Source: Watersipora subatra (lineage: Eukaryota > Bryozoa > Gymnolaemata > Cheilostomatida > Watersiporidae). Taken from it: 64,000 nt of DNA. The DNA is taken from the NCBI RefSeq assembly GCF_963576615.1, contig NC_088712.1:15522027-15586026 (forward strand). Reading direction: 5' to 3'. Below, one piece after another: positions 10,970-22,733 of the stretch. The translations under genes and the position numbers were made by a program. Position 1 is the first letter of the stretch, and each line of letters starts with the position of its first letter. The notes under the pieces were generated by a model. That model was not told the origin of the DNA. It was given only the letters and a program-made list of their open reading frames with translations, and ran no database searches.

Positions 10970-12098
10970 ATGCTGAAGACCACATTTATCTGTGTAATTT
11001 TTCTAAGTACCATATGTAAGTATATATTATATTATTACAAGTTATTATAAAGGTTTGATATGTAATAATACATATTAATATTATTATAATGTTGCTGTAC
11101 TATATAAAATATATTAATTGTGTCATTATATTATTACTCTAATTGTATGTGCCAAACTATTTATAGTATTATTTGATCACTATGATATTATTAGTATAGT
11201 ATTATCTGTAAGTGTACGAATTATATTAATATGTTATTAAAATAGCTTTATACGTAACTATCTGCACTGCGTAATAGCTATGTTATTATATTAACAACAT
11301 GGTGTGTATTACATGTATATTAATAAAGCACTATTACCATATTAGCTTAGGTTTATACACAAGTACAAGAATTATATTACTATTATAGTATTATGTTGTT
11401 TTTAATCTAGTTTTATATGTAAGTATATTCATTTTATTATCATAATATTATGATGTTATTGAAATTATTTTATGTGTAATGATATATATTATATTATTAC
11501 TATATTATTGTTATGGTATTTTATGTAATCATATTTACTATATTATTATGACAGTACTATGTTATTAATCTAGTAATTATATAAAATATATTATAAAATT
11601 ATTGTTACATTATTAGTAAAGTATTATAGATAACTAAATATATTATAACATTTTGGTCTAAAGATTATGTAAACTTCTTTATATAGTACCATGCTTTACT
11701 GTTCATAAATTTGACTTAGATGTGTAGGCGAATCAAAAAACGGTATTTTTGAAGGTCTACCAACAGCTTACGGAGTTCTGCCACCGATATGCTCTAAGAA
11801 AGAATGTGAAGCGTACTGCGCCCAAAATTTTGGCTGTCAACGCGGTTTCTGCTACGTTCGGAGCTTGTGCCAGTGTGATCGGTGCCCACCTTGTCAGAGT
11901 AATGCTCAGTGTACATCATACTGCAGCCAAAGAAGATATGCCTATGGAAAATGCCCTAGCTACACCCCTATTGAAGACTGCGTATGCATGAAGAAATGTG
12001 TTTATGACTTTGCCTGCGCGGTGCAATGCAAAGCACTAGTTAAGTGTCAAGATGGGTACTGCGCAAATGGCTGGTGTCAGTGTACTCAGTGTAACTAA
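10970..12098 (+). CDS. Secreted three-domain CSαβ (defensin-like) cysteine-rich peptide
   Basis: Two exons: 10970-11015 and 11728-12098, GT-AG intron of 712 bp at phase 1; 138 residues. Exon 1 encodes the signal peptide MLKTTFICVIFLSTI; the junction codon is Cys (T plus GC), as in two paralogues. Exon 2 holds three domains: D1, residues 37-68, C-x4-C-x3-C-x5-C-x4-C-x5-C-x-C-x2-C; D2, residues 71-102, six Cys with a nine-residue loop before GKC and a C-V-C end; D3, residues 106-137, again eight Cys. Each has the CSαβ hallmarks CxxxC, GxC (GFC, GKC, GYC) and CxC. The total of 22 Cys in the domains would allow 11 disulfides. A longer open frame from 11749 in another phase is a shadow. AATAAA lies at 12252. 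Known CSαβ peptides are antimicrobial or ion-channel active; function here is inferred only from fold. Confidence 0.87.
11016..11640 (+). repeat. Intron of degenerate ~57-bp tandem repeats carrying splice-donor-like motifs
   Basis: Most of the intron of the 10970 gene is a run of diverged units of roughly 50-60 bp of the form TTATATGTAAGTATAT followed by TATTATTA-rich sequence and a GTTATTAATCTAGT end. GTAAGTAT of the true donor (11016) recurs exactly at 11419, and GTAAGTGT at 11208; GTAA variants occur elsewhere. The same kind of intron is seen at 54225-54525 in another family member. Confidence 0.6.
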
Positions 12099-12383
12099 AA
12101 AAAAGACTATATGGCTACAATGAAAATACTAAATACAAAAAATCCTTTTTTATATACTTAATGGCTACAGAAAAAAATATTACGTATAAAAACCAGATTT
12201 CCTCTACACTGTAAAGCTGCAAAATTATTAACAGTACTAAACCTTTTTGGAAATAAATTTTAATTTATGTATTTGCTATTTGAGCAAATGAAGTTTTTTC
12301 TGGTGGTGGCTCAAAGAGTAGGCAACGGTACAGCATAATATATTGTCTAAATACATGTGGATCAATGGCAGTTATTATGGCAG

Positions 12384-12385
<2 letters not shown>

Positions 12386-12470
<85 letters not shown>
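12386..12470. repeat. TA microsatellite in the 3' flank
   Basis: Pure (TA)n. The duplicated partner at about 28420-28430 has only ATATAGATAT at this position. Confidence 0.95.
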
Positions 12471-12473
<3 letters not shown>

Positions 12474-14504
12474 CCTTTCATTGTAAATTCACTAATGTTA
12501 ACACCTTCCAAAAATCTCAGAGTTGCTTGAATTAAAGTGTGATTTTACTTATACATATGTACTCATATTATTTTTGATATTTTTAACAGATTAATAACAA
12601 TGTAGCACAAATTATCAAAAGCAGTGACTGATGCATGATGGGATGCAAAAGTGCTAAACATCAACTTTTATCTTCAAGCAAAAAATGGGACAAAATATTT
12701 TTGTGTAGAATTCTTCCAATGCTAACTTTATATTTATTGGAGTGTGTTACAGAACCACATATACTAAATGTAAATCATTTTTGTAGATTTAACAGAGTTA
12801 TAAACTCATTTCAACTTTGTACTGGAGTTACATGAAAGCAGATAGAATAGTAATGCTGTACAAACTTTAGTCAGTTAATTCTGCAAAAACTATGTAATAG
12901 CCACAAATTAAAGATAAAATTATGTTACATGTATTTTTGCTCAATATTTTTAAAATGGAACCTTTCAACATACAGACTTGTATATTGAAAGCATACAAAT
13001 CATATGTCAATCATACATCAACTTTTCAACATCTGTATTTGTAAATTTGACAAATGTGAGAACACAACTCATTATCATATGCTCTTAAAATGAAACACAT
13101 CAAAATTTTCAACATATATGTAAATTGTATTTGCTAAAAATGTGAGAATACAACAAGTTTGAAACCATTTTTTAATTAAGATGCACCATATATATTTATA
13201 AATAATAAAATACTATACACATGCATTGCAATTCATCTAAATATATATAATACACTAGTATTACCAATCATATTATTACCAATCAAGTTAACAATTAGAG
13301 GTGTACCTGTAATAGTAGAAAAGGTTTGTAGCTATTGAATAGTTATCAGAGAATTTTAACCTATCCATAGCAAAAAACCAGACTACAAAGTACAAAACAA
13401 TATGGCAAATTATAAAAAAGTCAGCACTAACATTATTTAAAAAAATGCAATTACTACCAAATTATTAGTTTAAAATGGAAAAAACTATGCAACAGCATGA
13501 ATCAAATGCCAGGACTTCATTATAAATCATATTTGGTGACAGCTTATCAAAAGCGATTACAAAATTGCACTAAAAAGCTATAAAACTAATTTAGAATGTT
13601 GTGCGCCAAAAAACTGAAAGATTTTAAAAATGAAAGTTGCATGACGCCATTGGTAAATGCGAAAAGTAATAAACTGGTGTAAATTTTTATTAGACAATAC
13701 GATTTCTTTAAACTAGTCTCTATTTAAAATAGTAATAAAATGTCAGAGATATTCAAAAGTCCATATATTTACTATATATTAACATAGAAAAAATCTTATA
13801 CATAACATTATAAATGTTGTAAATATTACCTATAAAAATTTATTTTATAAAGCTACAAAAAATATCACACTGTTAAATATATTACAATATATTTCTAGTA
13901 TTGTTTGTGAAAGAAGATTATTTTATTGCAAAATAATAATCATAACAAAATATTTATTTCCAATATTACAAAATATTAACAAAATCCTTATTAAAGTTAC
14001 CGACCAGCTGTCTTAAAAATTGAAAACCTTTACAATACAAATTCAATTTTGTTCTTACTTTATGGCAGATATTTTTCAAAAACAGCAAAAAAGTAAGTCC
14101 TGAAACACTATTTGCTAGCTGATGCTGATGAAGGTACATGTCATTAAATAAATGCAAGAAGTCCACATTGCAGCAGTAAAATTCATAGATACAGTAATGG
14201 TACAGCACCTTTATGTCATAACTGGCAATGGCTTTAACATACTTCAAATGAAGTAGATTTGAGTGGTCCTAATTTTGACCAGAGGCTTTTCTCACTTTGA
14301 GATCTCCTGGGAAAATGGTGCAGCATAACTTTCTGGTGAGAATTCTAGGCGAATGAACTGGCGAAGAGCCTGTCATGCAGAAGTACAATGCATTAAAGGT
14401 ACTCAAACTTTGTAATAAGTTGGAGCGCAGGTAAAATTCAAGACAGATGCTTTTGCATACATCCTTTAATGAGGCTTAAACTACCAATCTGTGACTTGAT
14501 GTGA

Positions 14505-14544
14505 CTTGGTGTACTTAGCACTTAGTAGTGCTAAGTACACCAAG
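14505..14544. repeat. Perfect hairpin, 18-bp arms, 4-nt loop
   Basis: Arms 14505-14522 and 14527-14544 (CTTGGTGTACTTAGCACT and its complement). Related GTGCTAAGTACACCAAG sequence at about 31310-31335 lacks the second arm, so the inversion-duplication is specific to this copy. Confidence 0.85.
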
Positions 14545-14689
14545 CTGCTGCATTTGAATCAGTAGCCTTTGGACAACTTCACTGTCTGTAAATCCAAACC
14601 TTCTACTGCATTTCTGTAGATTTATTGAACATTACCAATATAAAAGAATCACATGTAATGTATTTGGTTATTTAGGTCAAAATATACAG

Positions 14690-14930
14690 TTATATCTATA
14701 TGGTGCATAGGACAGCACATGTATATATACTGTCCTATGCACTATATGTACATAGGGCAGTACATACACTTATATTGTGCATGTGAATATACCTGTAGAT
14801 TTATATTTTACATATAAATATACATGTATATGTATTTTTTACATATAAATATACATGGATATTCATGTTGTGCATGTAAATTTACATGCACGTTTATATT
14901 GTTCTTGTAAATAAATATACATGTACCGTA
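14690..14930. repeat. Degenerate ACATGTA/TATATTGT minisatellite
   Basis: Units of about 30 bp built from ATATACATGTATATTTATATTGTGCATGTAA. The same family of units recurs at 19890-20180, 31110-31200, 31480-31553 plus 32924-33065, and 34205-34340. It contains a 13-bp inverted repeat around 14702-14742. Confidence 0.7.
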
Positions 14931-15060
14931 AAACCTGTAATTGAATGCCACGGTGCTCTATTTTCCAACCCTTCTTCTGTAGTGGCGGTCAATTGGAGGC
15001 AGCATTAAAATAGAGACTGGTGGTGTATTTTTCAAATGGCTTGTCAGAAAATTTGGAATA
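14931..15060. repeat. Interspersed element fragment, related to 36640-36800
   Basis: Begins CCGTAAAACCTGTAATTGAATGCC, close to CTGTAAAACCTCTACTTTAATGCC at 36641. It then has GGCGGTCAATTGGAGGC, compare GACCGCCTATTTGAC at 36765. Probably fragments of one transposon family; ends not defined. Confidence 0.45.
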
Positions 15061-15239
15061 TCATTCTAGCCTCTACTTTGCTCTCTTTTTGCGATGGAGC
15101 AATATTAAACCTTTTTGTATATAAAAAGGTTTAAAATTGTTAAGTCTTAGATTCGTTTATACCAGCGATCGTGCTAAAGATTTCCTTAAGGAAATAATTG
15201 CTGAGATCAATAGTTTTTGAAGAGAAACAACCGCTTTTG

Positions 15240-16040
15240 AGGAACAAAACCATTGCCTGAAGCACTTAAAGAGGATGATGGCACACACAAGTCAAAACTT
15301 CATGAGAGAATGACAGCAAAATGGAAAAAGGCAAAAGAGCTACCGGAAAAAGACAAAGCAAGACAAAGGAGTTACTAAGACAAGAGAGCTACACTCAGTT
15401 CCCTACAAGTAGACGACTTTGTTCTTTACTACGACAAGAAAGGCTACAAAAATAAATCCTATAAACTCATTCAGAGATGGAAAGATGCTCATGTGATCAG
15501 GAGTCACACAGAGACCAAAGCCTCCATTCAACCATTTGATTGCCTAGACAAACCAGTCATCGTTGCACACCTCATGCTCAAGCCACTCTTTAGACGACCA
15601 ACTAGAAGAGAAGACGATGACATCACTTTTGAATTAAACTCATCTGAAGAAATAGATAGTGAACAAGATGAAACAGAACTAAACAAGACAAAGAAGCGAG
15701 ATGAGATTACACCTTATCAAAGCAACAAAGAGATTGACGGTGACTCACCGGAATATATGACGATGAAAGGAGACACGACTTGCTTACAGTTATGAAATTA
15801 CTTTTCCAGCTCCAATAGATAATAATAGGCCTCGATGAAGAAGATGAACATGACACGCCTGAAACAGAAATTCAACAAACAATGTCATACATGGGACAAG
15901 GTTGAGAGAACAAAAATGAACCACAAACGCAGTCCATGCAAGTAACAGCACAACAAAATGAAACCCTATCACCCAATATGACCAAGAACAAAAGAAGGAG
16001 AAAACTTACAGACTCGAAAAAAGTTTCAAACCTTAGCGGG
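15240..16040 (+). pseudogene. LTR-retrotransposon integrase C-terminal fragment
   Basis: Reading from about 15250, a frame (one stop, TAA at 15375-15377) contains KLHERMTAKWKKAKELPEKD, a spacer, then LSSLQVDDFVLYY, YKLIQRWKDAHVI and IVAHLMLKPLFRRP. This order (helical segment, xVxDxVLxY strand, RWxxxxVI in place of the GPY/F box, VxHxxxLKPxxRR) matches the C-terminal domain of integrases of Ty3/gypsy-type elements. It is followed by an acidic tail (DDDITFELNSSEEIDSEQDE) to a TGA near 15793, and in another frame by a Lys/Asn-rich stretch to 16040. No RT, RNase H or DDE core was found upstream, so it is a fragment. The exact clade is uncertain. Confidence 0.65.
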
Positions 16041-19000
16041 TAGAAAATTTTGAATACTATGATTAATACGTTTTAACCTCCATAAAAGAACAAAATACAT
16101 GTACATGACATATTCTTTAAAAAATTAATCTCCTCAGACTATGATTAACTGAGCAAGACTATAAGCCATATTAGTTTATTCATACGACTACATAAACACT
16201 CTCTACATGACTTAACACACCCACTGGCTACAACGAAGGAATTGGGTGTGACAATCGTATCACACACACTTTTTGTTCTAGAAATAAAAGAACAACACAT
16301 ATAGGAGCAAAATCTGCAACAATAAGAAAACTAATAAGGCAAATGAGTGACCAACTGATTACCAGAAATGAATAGGACCATTGTATCCGGCCAGATGTCC
16401 AGTTTGCCCACCTTCATGGCACATTGGGATACAATTCTGTACCAAGGACACCGAAGGATGTCACAGGGCTGAAAAAAAAATCATTCAAAGCAGAGCTCAT
16501 GTAACAATCCAACTAACCATCATAATTATTCAGATAAAATTTTACACAAAAAAGATGAAAATAGAAGAAACGAACTTACCATATCGGATATTGGAAGAGG
16601 GCATATGCCCACAGCAATAAAGAAGACGATTAAAAGAAGCACCTACATAGTTATAGAACTGTATGCGAAGGAATAAAAAAGACATGTCAAAAACTGCTTA
16701 ATGACACCCCATAGACAATGCAAAAGGGCTTATCATTCGTTCCAATCTTCCCACCAACAGCTCATGGCACCATGCAAGCTTCACCACTTTTACAAGACCA
16801 CCAAATACACAAGTTTCACAAATGACCTCCAGACAATAATAAACAGGACGCACTGCCACTACCTCAAGAGTTCACATAAACTTATAACCATAATAACAAG
16901 TGACCATGCCAGAAAGGTAAGTGTGTACCAACTGTGGACACCACACCAGATGGACTGACAATTATAGCACAGACAATGATTTTTAAAGACACCTGATAGT
17001 GAACTGTCATTTTAAACAAAACTACAACCAACTGTGGACATACTATTAAAAGAAAGAACTTAGCGAACAACTTCAACTAAGTTAACCAATAACTTTGACC
17101 TTGACAAGATCATTTATTAAAGAAGAAATAGGTTGTACATAAGACAATTTTATGCGAATATATAGTACATGTATAAGCGGGGTTTTGCAAGGTGTGGGGC
17201 AGGCTGCCAGCTATACCACAGAGGTGCACTTGCACCAGATATCTTTCTGAGTGAGCTGACAGGAGCTTCTACAGCAGTGCCTACCATGACCACACTGTTC
17301 CTGGCCATCTAATATGACTATGAACAGGCACTTCTGTCCGCACACCTTCTCCTCCTTTTCAAATGAATTCTCCTCTCTCTCCGACTCTGCGCCCGCTAGG
17401 GCGTAGGCCACTCTAAAATAATAAAACATTTATTAGAAACTTTATAGCTTACTAACCAATTGAAATGACTGAAATCAGTTTTTAATGCTTCTTGAAATTA
17501 CGGTAACATACACCAGCGGTTTAGCAGACTGACTCGCTGCTGCTGAGAAAGGGCAGCTTCTTCCATTTTTTCCTTCTACTTCCTCTACTTCTTCTACTTC
17601 CTCTCCCTCTTCCTCTCTTTTGTCTGCTGTGCTCTCTTTCTCCAATTCTTCCATTTCTTTCTCTAATTCCTCTTGCGCTATCTCTTGAATTCTAAAACCC
17701 CACACCATATACTAATTGTCTGATCAAAAAAGCCAGGTATGTAACATTTGTTAAGCTTTAAAGGAGAAACTAAGCCTGCCTACTTGACAAACAACTCTTG
17801 TACCATCTTGAGCAAACGATTATTAAGTGAGTGAGAATTAATTATCTGCTGTTGATTGTAACACAAGTTTTTATAGTAAAGAAGATTTTACCACCAGGAT
17901 TAGTAAGATAATTTTACATTGAAAATTATAAATTACACTAGGCACTACATACCTGACCTAGCATGTCTAACAAACAATTCTTGTTACAGGGATAACGTAC
18001 CGTAACATTTTAAAAGTTGTTGATTAATAATATTTCAAATAACTACATCTTAAATAGCTTAACTATCAGACAGGAATTATAGCCACAGTAGAAAAGTAAG
18101 TGACCGGCCTCAACTGAGAAAAAAAGCCAGTTGTTGATTTTTTTTAGATTCTTTAGCTTTAGATAGCTTTAGACTCTATTGTGAATTGGACACAGCGTAT
18201 AAAAAAGGCCAAAATTGTACATAAATTTTCACTTTGCTGTGACTTTTTTTTTGTTAGGATAAAGTGGGCTAGCAATGGCACAGATGCTTTCATAGGTTTC
18301 TTTCTGTAGGTAACCTTTAAACTCGTTTCATATGCTTCTGAGCCAAGCAAACTATATCATGTAATTCCTGTAATTTTAGATTTCTGAGAGGCAAGCCACA
18401 TTTTGCTGCAATATTATATGAGGTTTCTGTTTCAAGATTTTAGTTCGCCTACAAAGATAGGCATTACCAATCACAGCTTACTACCACTATGCAGCTTACC
18501 CATGCAACCAACCACCCATATGCACCAAAAAGTGCTAGGGCTTGTTTACTTTACCAAGGGAAGCACAATACGAAGCGCAATACAAAACGCATGGCATTAA
18601 CACTGTACATCTGAACTGACTATAGACAATTGCTTAAACTGTATGACAAACTAACCATTGTATTCTTACACTGCATTTCATCAATGCCTCATTGCTGTTG
18701 TTGTTTAATGCTCATCAAAATTCTTTTATAATGGTGCCGGACTCATTATTATTCACACCCAAGTTTATTCTTGTGGTTCAGGGTTTTACAAAATATTATA
18801 ATTTTGATTTTATTCCTTTGATTTAGTTCTAAGCTAATTTATTCTTTTTACACTCTTACACTAGCCCAGCCTTACTGCAGAACATCGACACTGATAAGGG
18901 AACATAACATTTTTAAACAGCGGGAGAAATTTTTGTATGGAGATACAAACAAAACTAGATGTCAACATGATACAACCCTTAGATGACTGAAGATGTACAC

Positions 19001-19400
19001 AATAATCAACTAACAGATCAAATGGTACCAAAAAGAAAAGAAAGCCATCATACAATTTTTTACTAACAGATTAGAACCTTTATGTATAAGTAATAATCTA
19101 TGAAAAAATAGACATCAATTGACATGCCAGAACTAGGCAGAGGCGACTTGAGACACTCAGACGTACCGTATACTGCCCTACACGGTGACAATAACAAAAA
19201 CTTATTATTCCCCTTCCTAATCCAATAAATTTTCCTTGACGCACACAAATGCCAACCTTCCCACCATGGCATCATATCCAATTCGACACACACCTAACAA
19301 ATGACATACTCAGAGACAGCGTTCACTCACATATCAGGCCCTCACCTATATGAAATACCAGCCTGATTACTCAGACATATGCTCACAGGCTATTAGATAT
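16041..19400. other. Region downstream of integrase fragment; no confident gene
   Basis: A 3.3-kb stretch, locally richer in C and G than the rest. Small frames such as 16381-16620 (MYPARCPVCPPSW, zinc-knuckle-like) and 16701-16958 are degenerate. On the minus strand, 17413-17211 has an acceptor-like TATTTTAGAG before a Cys-containing frame (CGHGRHCCRSSC...WCKC) and 17697-17475 is an acidic Glu-rich frame. No splice combination joins these two in phase, so neither is called as a gene. Much of this may be the 3' part of the LTR element or nested repeats. Confidence 0.35.
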
Positions 19401-19402
19401 AT

Positions 19403-19597
19403 CTATAAAAGAGGACAGTTACAATTGTTTTTCCTCTTTTCCATTCGCCGCCTCGTAGACGTATGAGACCAAGTTAAAAAGGTAGCAGCTGTTTAGTGTA
19501 AGGGTATTCTTATTATTTAAGCCTATGTTATTGCTATTATTCTATTCATCCCGGAATGATGTTACTAGTGTCATTAAGGTGTTAGTTTTAAGAATAA
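19403..19597 (+). promoter_or_regulatory. LTR-like segment: TATA box and poly(A) signal
   Basis: CTATAAAAGAGG at 19403 is followed about 185 bp later by GAATAAAATACTTC (19590-19602), with a pyrimidine-rich start (TTTTTCCTCTTTTCC) between. This is the U3-R arrangement of a retroviral-type LTR, in the same direction as the integrase fragment at 15240. Terminal TG/CA and a second LTR were not identified, so the call is tentative. Confidence 0.3.
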
Positions 19598-19889
19598 AAT
19601 ACTTCTTTGATACCCAAAACCATCTCAGTATTGGCATAGCTAAGGTTCCTTAAGATCTAGACTAAACTTCACAGACTAAGCCAGCAAAACTTAACTCATA
19701 ACTTAGTCAGGAGTGCAGGAATAATCAATCATTGGTGTTGTGTAGTTGTCAAAGTGTAAGGGAATTCCGTGCATCAACGACACAACCATACTAATGATTT
19801 GAAAAGTTTTACCTGAAGAGTGCAGTTGTTTTAACTGTACGAAGCTGAATAGTACTAAAATGTTGGTAACATTTTAGTTCACTGGTTGA

Positions 19890-20180
19890 ATATATTTTAC
19901 ATGTATATTTATATTATGCATGTAATTGTGCATGTATATTTATATTGTACATGTACATATACATGTATATTTATACTGTACATGTACATATACATGTATA
20001 TTTATATTGTACACCCAAATACACATGTATATTGGCATGTAAAATATAAATATAAATGTATATTTATATTGTAAATGTAAGTATAATGTGCATTTATATT
20101 GTACATGTAAATAAGCAGGTGCGTTTACAATGTGTATGTAAAGAAACAGGTATATTTCTATTTTGCATGCAAATATTCAT
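19890..20180. repeat. ACATGTATATTTATATTGT minisatellite
   Basis: Tandem units of about 26-32 bp (e.g. ACATGTATATTTATATTGTA repeated from 19911), becoming diverged to the right. Same family as 14690-14930. Confidence 0.8.
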
Positions 20181-20204
20181 GCACATCTCTATTGTTCAAC
20201 TTGA

Positions 20205-20375
20205 ATGCAATAGCCAATGTCAACTATAGCAATGATAACAACTAGTGATGTCATTGTTAACCTACTGTTTGTTTGAGTATTTTAACCGAAATCAAGTTTA
20301 GTCGATTTTAATCTTGAAATTTCAAACAATGAAACAATAGCAAATCATAAAAAGGTACTGATACTTTCTGATAAA
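20205..20375 (+). repeat. Interspersed repeat (SINE-like), copy 1
   Basis: Shares with 25150-25345 and 49040-49250 the ordered blocks AGCAATRACAACTAGTGAYGTCATT, TTTTAATCTTGAAAC, AGATCACTTCAAAC-like, and ACTGATA-TTTCTGATAAAAT. A more diverged copy lies at about 59130-59335. No coding potential. Length about 170-210 bp; class unknown. Confidence 0.65.
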
Positions 20376-20878
20376 TTAATTAAAATCGCGTGTAAGTTTA
20401 TCTTTGATAAAATGTTTGTTTTTCAACAAGACACTTCCTAAGGCACTAAATTTCCTCATATAAAATTGTTATACTTTATAATGCAAACTGGTAAAAGTGA
20501 GTGCTATTGCCAGAACTGTATTCACGCATATCAATTTCATTTCTTATATATTTCCCATAATGCGAAACGCCGAAAGTACAACAGTACCTACTGTAAATGA
20601 GCTTGTTAGTCAAACAGATTTTTACTGGCATTACCAAGAACTCATAAGTTAACTATTACTTGAAGTTTTCCTAAAAACTACACTACAGAGTAACCTGTAG
20701 CTCAACATAAAATGCTGAAGTGAGCAGTAGATAAGTAATACAGGCACAATTACATCCAAGTTAATTATGTAACTGTATTTCTGCTGTAGGTTTATATTCT
20801 CACAATGTGCTGAATAGAAAAATTGGTTTAAATCTATTGCAAACTGGTCTCGTTATAAAACTAATGATGCATGAAAGT

Positions 20879-21117
20879 AATATTAATAGCCATTTACTTC
20901 AATAGCCATTTATATCAGTAGCCATTTACTTCTATAGCCATTTATATCAATAGCCATTTGTATCAGTAACCGTTTATTTCAATAGCCATTTATATCAATA
21001 GCTTCGCTAACCATTTCCCTCAAAAGCCATTTATTTCAATAGCCATTTATATCAATAGCCATTTGCTTCGGTGGCCATTTATGCAAATAGTAATTTATAC
21101 TAGTACCTATTTATACC
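20879..21117. repeat. 16-bp minisatellite (AGCCATTTATATCAAT)n
   Basis: About 14-15 units alternating AGCCATTTATATCAAT and AGCCATTTACTTCAAT with point variants and a few insertions (e.g. around 21000). Confidence 0.9.
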
Positions 21118-21300
21118 AATATTTTATATAAAATATTTGCTAGGAATAACTGAATTCAAGTCACGTCTGGTAGTGTTTAATTGGACCATATTAACCATTA
21201 TTCTACCAATGATTCATTTGGCAGTGAACTAAGTACACCTTGGCAAAATGCTTTTTTATAGCAAAGAATCACATCCTAATTGTTTAGAAAGACTAATCAC

Positions 21301-21343
21301 AGGCATTCTATAAACAAAAGTTGACTTTGTTTATAGAATGCCT
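21301..21343. repeat. Perfect hairpin, 18-bp arms, 7-nt loop
   Basis: Arms 21301-21318 and 21326-21343 (AGGCATTCTATAAACAAA and its complement). Confidence 0.85.
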
Positions 21344-21344
21344 T

Positions 21345-22656
21345 TAGATGCCTTGTTGCCTTTAGATTTATATGTACATGCATATGTTCTATTTGTGTCT
21401 ATGAGTAAATGTTGTTGTGTTTATGTTTGTATGTTGTTTTTGTTTCTGTTCATATGCTGTATGTTGTCATTGTGTCTATGTGTAGATAATGATTTCGCCT
21501 TCATGAATACAGGTAGTTTTTTTCTCTATGGGTACATGATGATGGTTTTGAGTCTAAGTGTATAAAGCTTTTGTGTCTCTGTGATGAATGGTTAAGCATG
21601 GCACTGCCTAGCCTAACTAAATGATGACTTCCTTGGTTTAAAAAAAGGCAAACGATTCTAAAAACTTTGAATAAAAAAATTCATTCTTTCATAACGCTTT
21701 TTGAAAAAGAATTGCGCCTAGTTCAATTACCAAAAGGCAGTTAAAAATTTTTAAGAGATCTCAAATCTATTTTAAAGTATTTAATAAGGCAGATATGAGG
21801 TGCACAACTTATATTGTAATCATTTTAGTTGGTTACCAAGGAAATAGTATTTGTTTAAAAAAGACAACTAAAAATGGAAAAGCATTTCACCAATTTACAA
21901 ATTTGCTTATCAAATAAATTTATAGATATTCAAACAGATTATTTAACACAGACTGCAATTAGAAAAAGAAAAATCCAAGATCAAAACACTGTTTAAAAAA
22001 GACTAATTTCAAATGTTCAAGTTATTTGAAGCATTACAGAAACTAAGATTTTTAATTACAAATTTAAGTTTAACATAAAAGTTTCAGTTGGTTATAATTG
22101 TGCTTGTTTTGCAAGATCTAAGTTTTAATATTTTTTGTATCACCATTGTTTTTATAATTGTATTTACATGTAAATAATAAACATAACGTGATTTTGTATT
22201 TTTTAGGTATATTTGTGTTTTATTTTGCATTAAAACTATTAATACTACTTGTATTACCCTTTTTTCATATTTTTATTTACATGTAAGTAATAAACATAAC
22301 TTAATTTTGTATCAAATATATAGACCAACTCAATATACACAAGAAGCCAGCTGAATGCTAGAGTACTTACATGTATGTTAGGGAAGTAGCAGGGTAAATA
22401 CATTTGTTAAAATCAGTTTGCTGCTGAACTATAGGATAAAAATAAAACTTGAAATATGTGAAGCACTATTAATGATGCAATAAAGCATAAAATTTCAATT
22501 CTATAATCAACAGAGAATTGGAAATTAACATAAGAAATGGCAGCATAATGATATCTTGGTGATATGACCATAACGATATGTAAGAAAAATATAAATGCTC
22601 ATTCAAATTCATAAAATTGTCAATTCAATGATGCAGATACTTTTAAATATCAAGTA
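21345..22656. other. Intergenic and 3' flank of the minus-strand gene
   Basis: AT-rich, no recognised gene. Contains two similar blocks around 22160-22190 and 22280-22310 (TTACATGTAAATAATAAACATAAC). AATAAA on the minus strand at 22662-22657 is a good poly(A) signal for the gene ending at 22734. Confidence 0.5.
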
Positions 22657-22733
22657 TTTATTGCCCAAAAACACTAACTTTACTAATATTTCTGACAGCT
22701 AATGAACAACCTTAAATAATAGCTTTTGTTGAA

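Larger units (their letters stand above)
10525..14660. repeat. Segmental duplication containing a three-domain gene (partner 26985-31050)
   Basis: Similarity to the partner starts near 10525/26985 and continues through the promoter and exon 1 (10880-11015/27165-27282), the block after the gene (12300-12480/28330-28440) and 12600-14500/29260-30980. Only this copy has an intact gene. A TA array (12386-12470) sits where the partner reads ATATAGATAT (about 28424), so it expanded after duplication. A further partial copy of 14390-14660 lies at 31204-31460. The 2.1 kb between 12480 and 14600 contains no frame that is conserved between the two copies. Confidence 0.85.

Noticed and set aside
11749-11991. 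Open frame MKVYQQLTEF... overlapping exon 2 of the 10970 gene
   Set aside because: A shadow in the wrong frame. The frame starting at the 11728 acceptor gives the conserved cysteine pattern and the right splice phase.
13966-14247. 93-codon minus-strand frame in the duplicated block
   Set aside because: The homologous region at about 30450-30730 does not keep the frame, so there is no sign of coding constraint.
17211-17708. Two minus-strand frames (Glu-rich, and Cys-rich with CC) as exons of one gene
   Set aside because: No donor/acceptor pair joins them in phase; likely degenerate repeat or transposon sequence.
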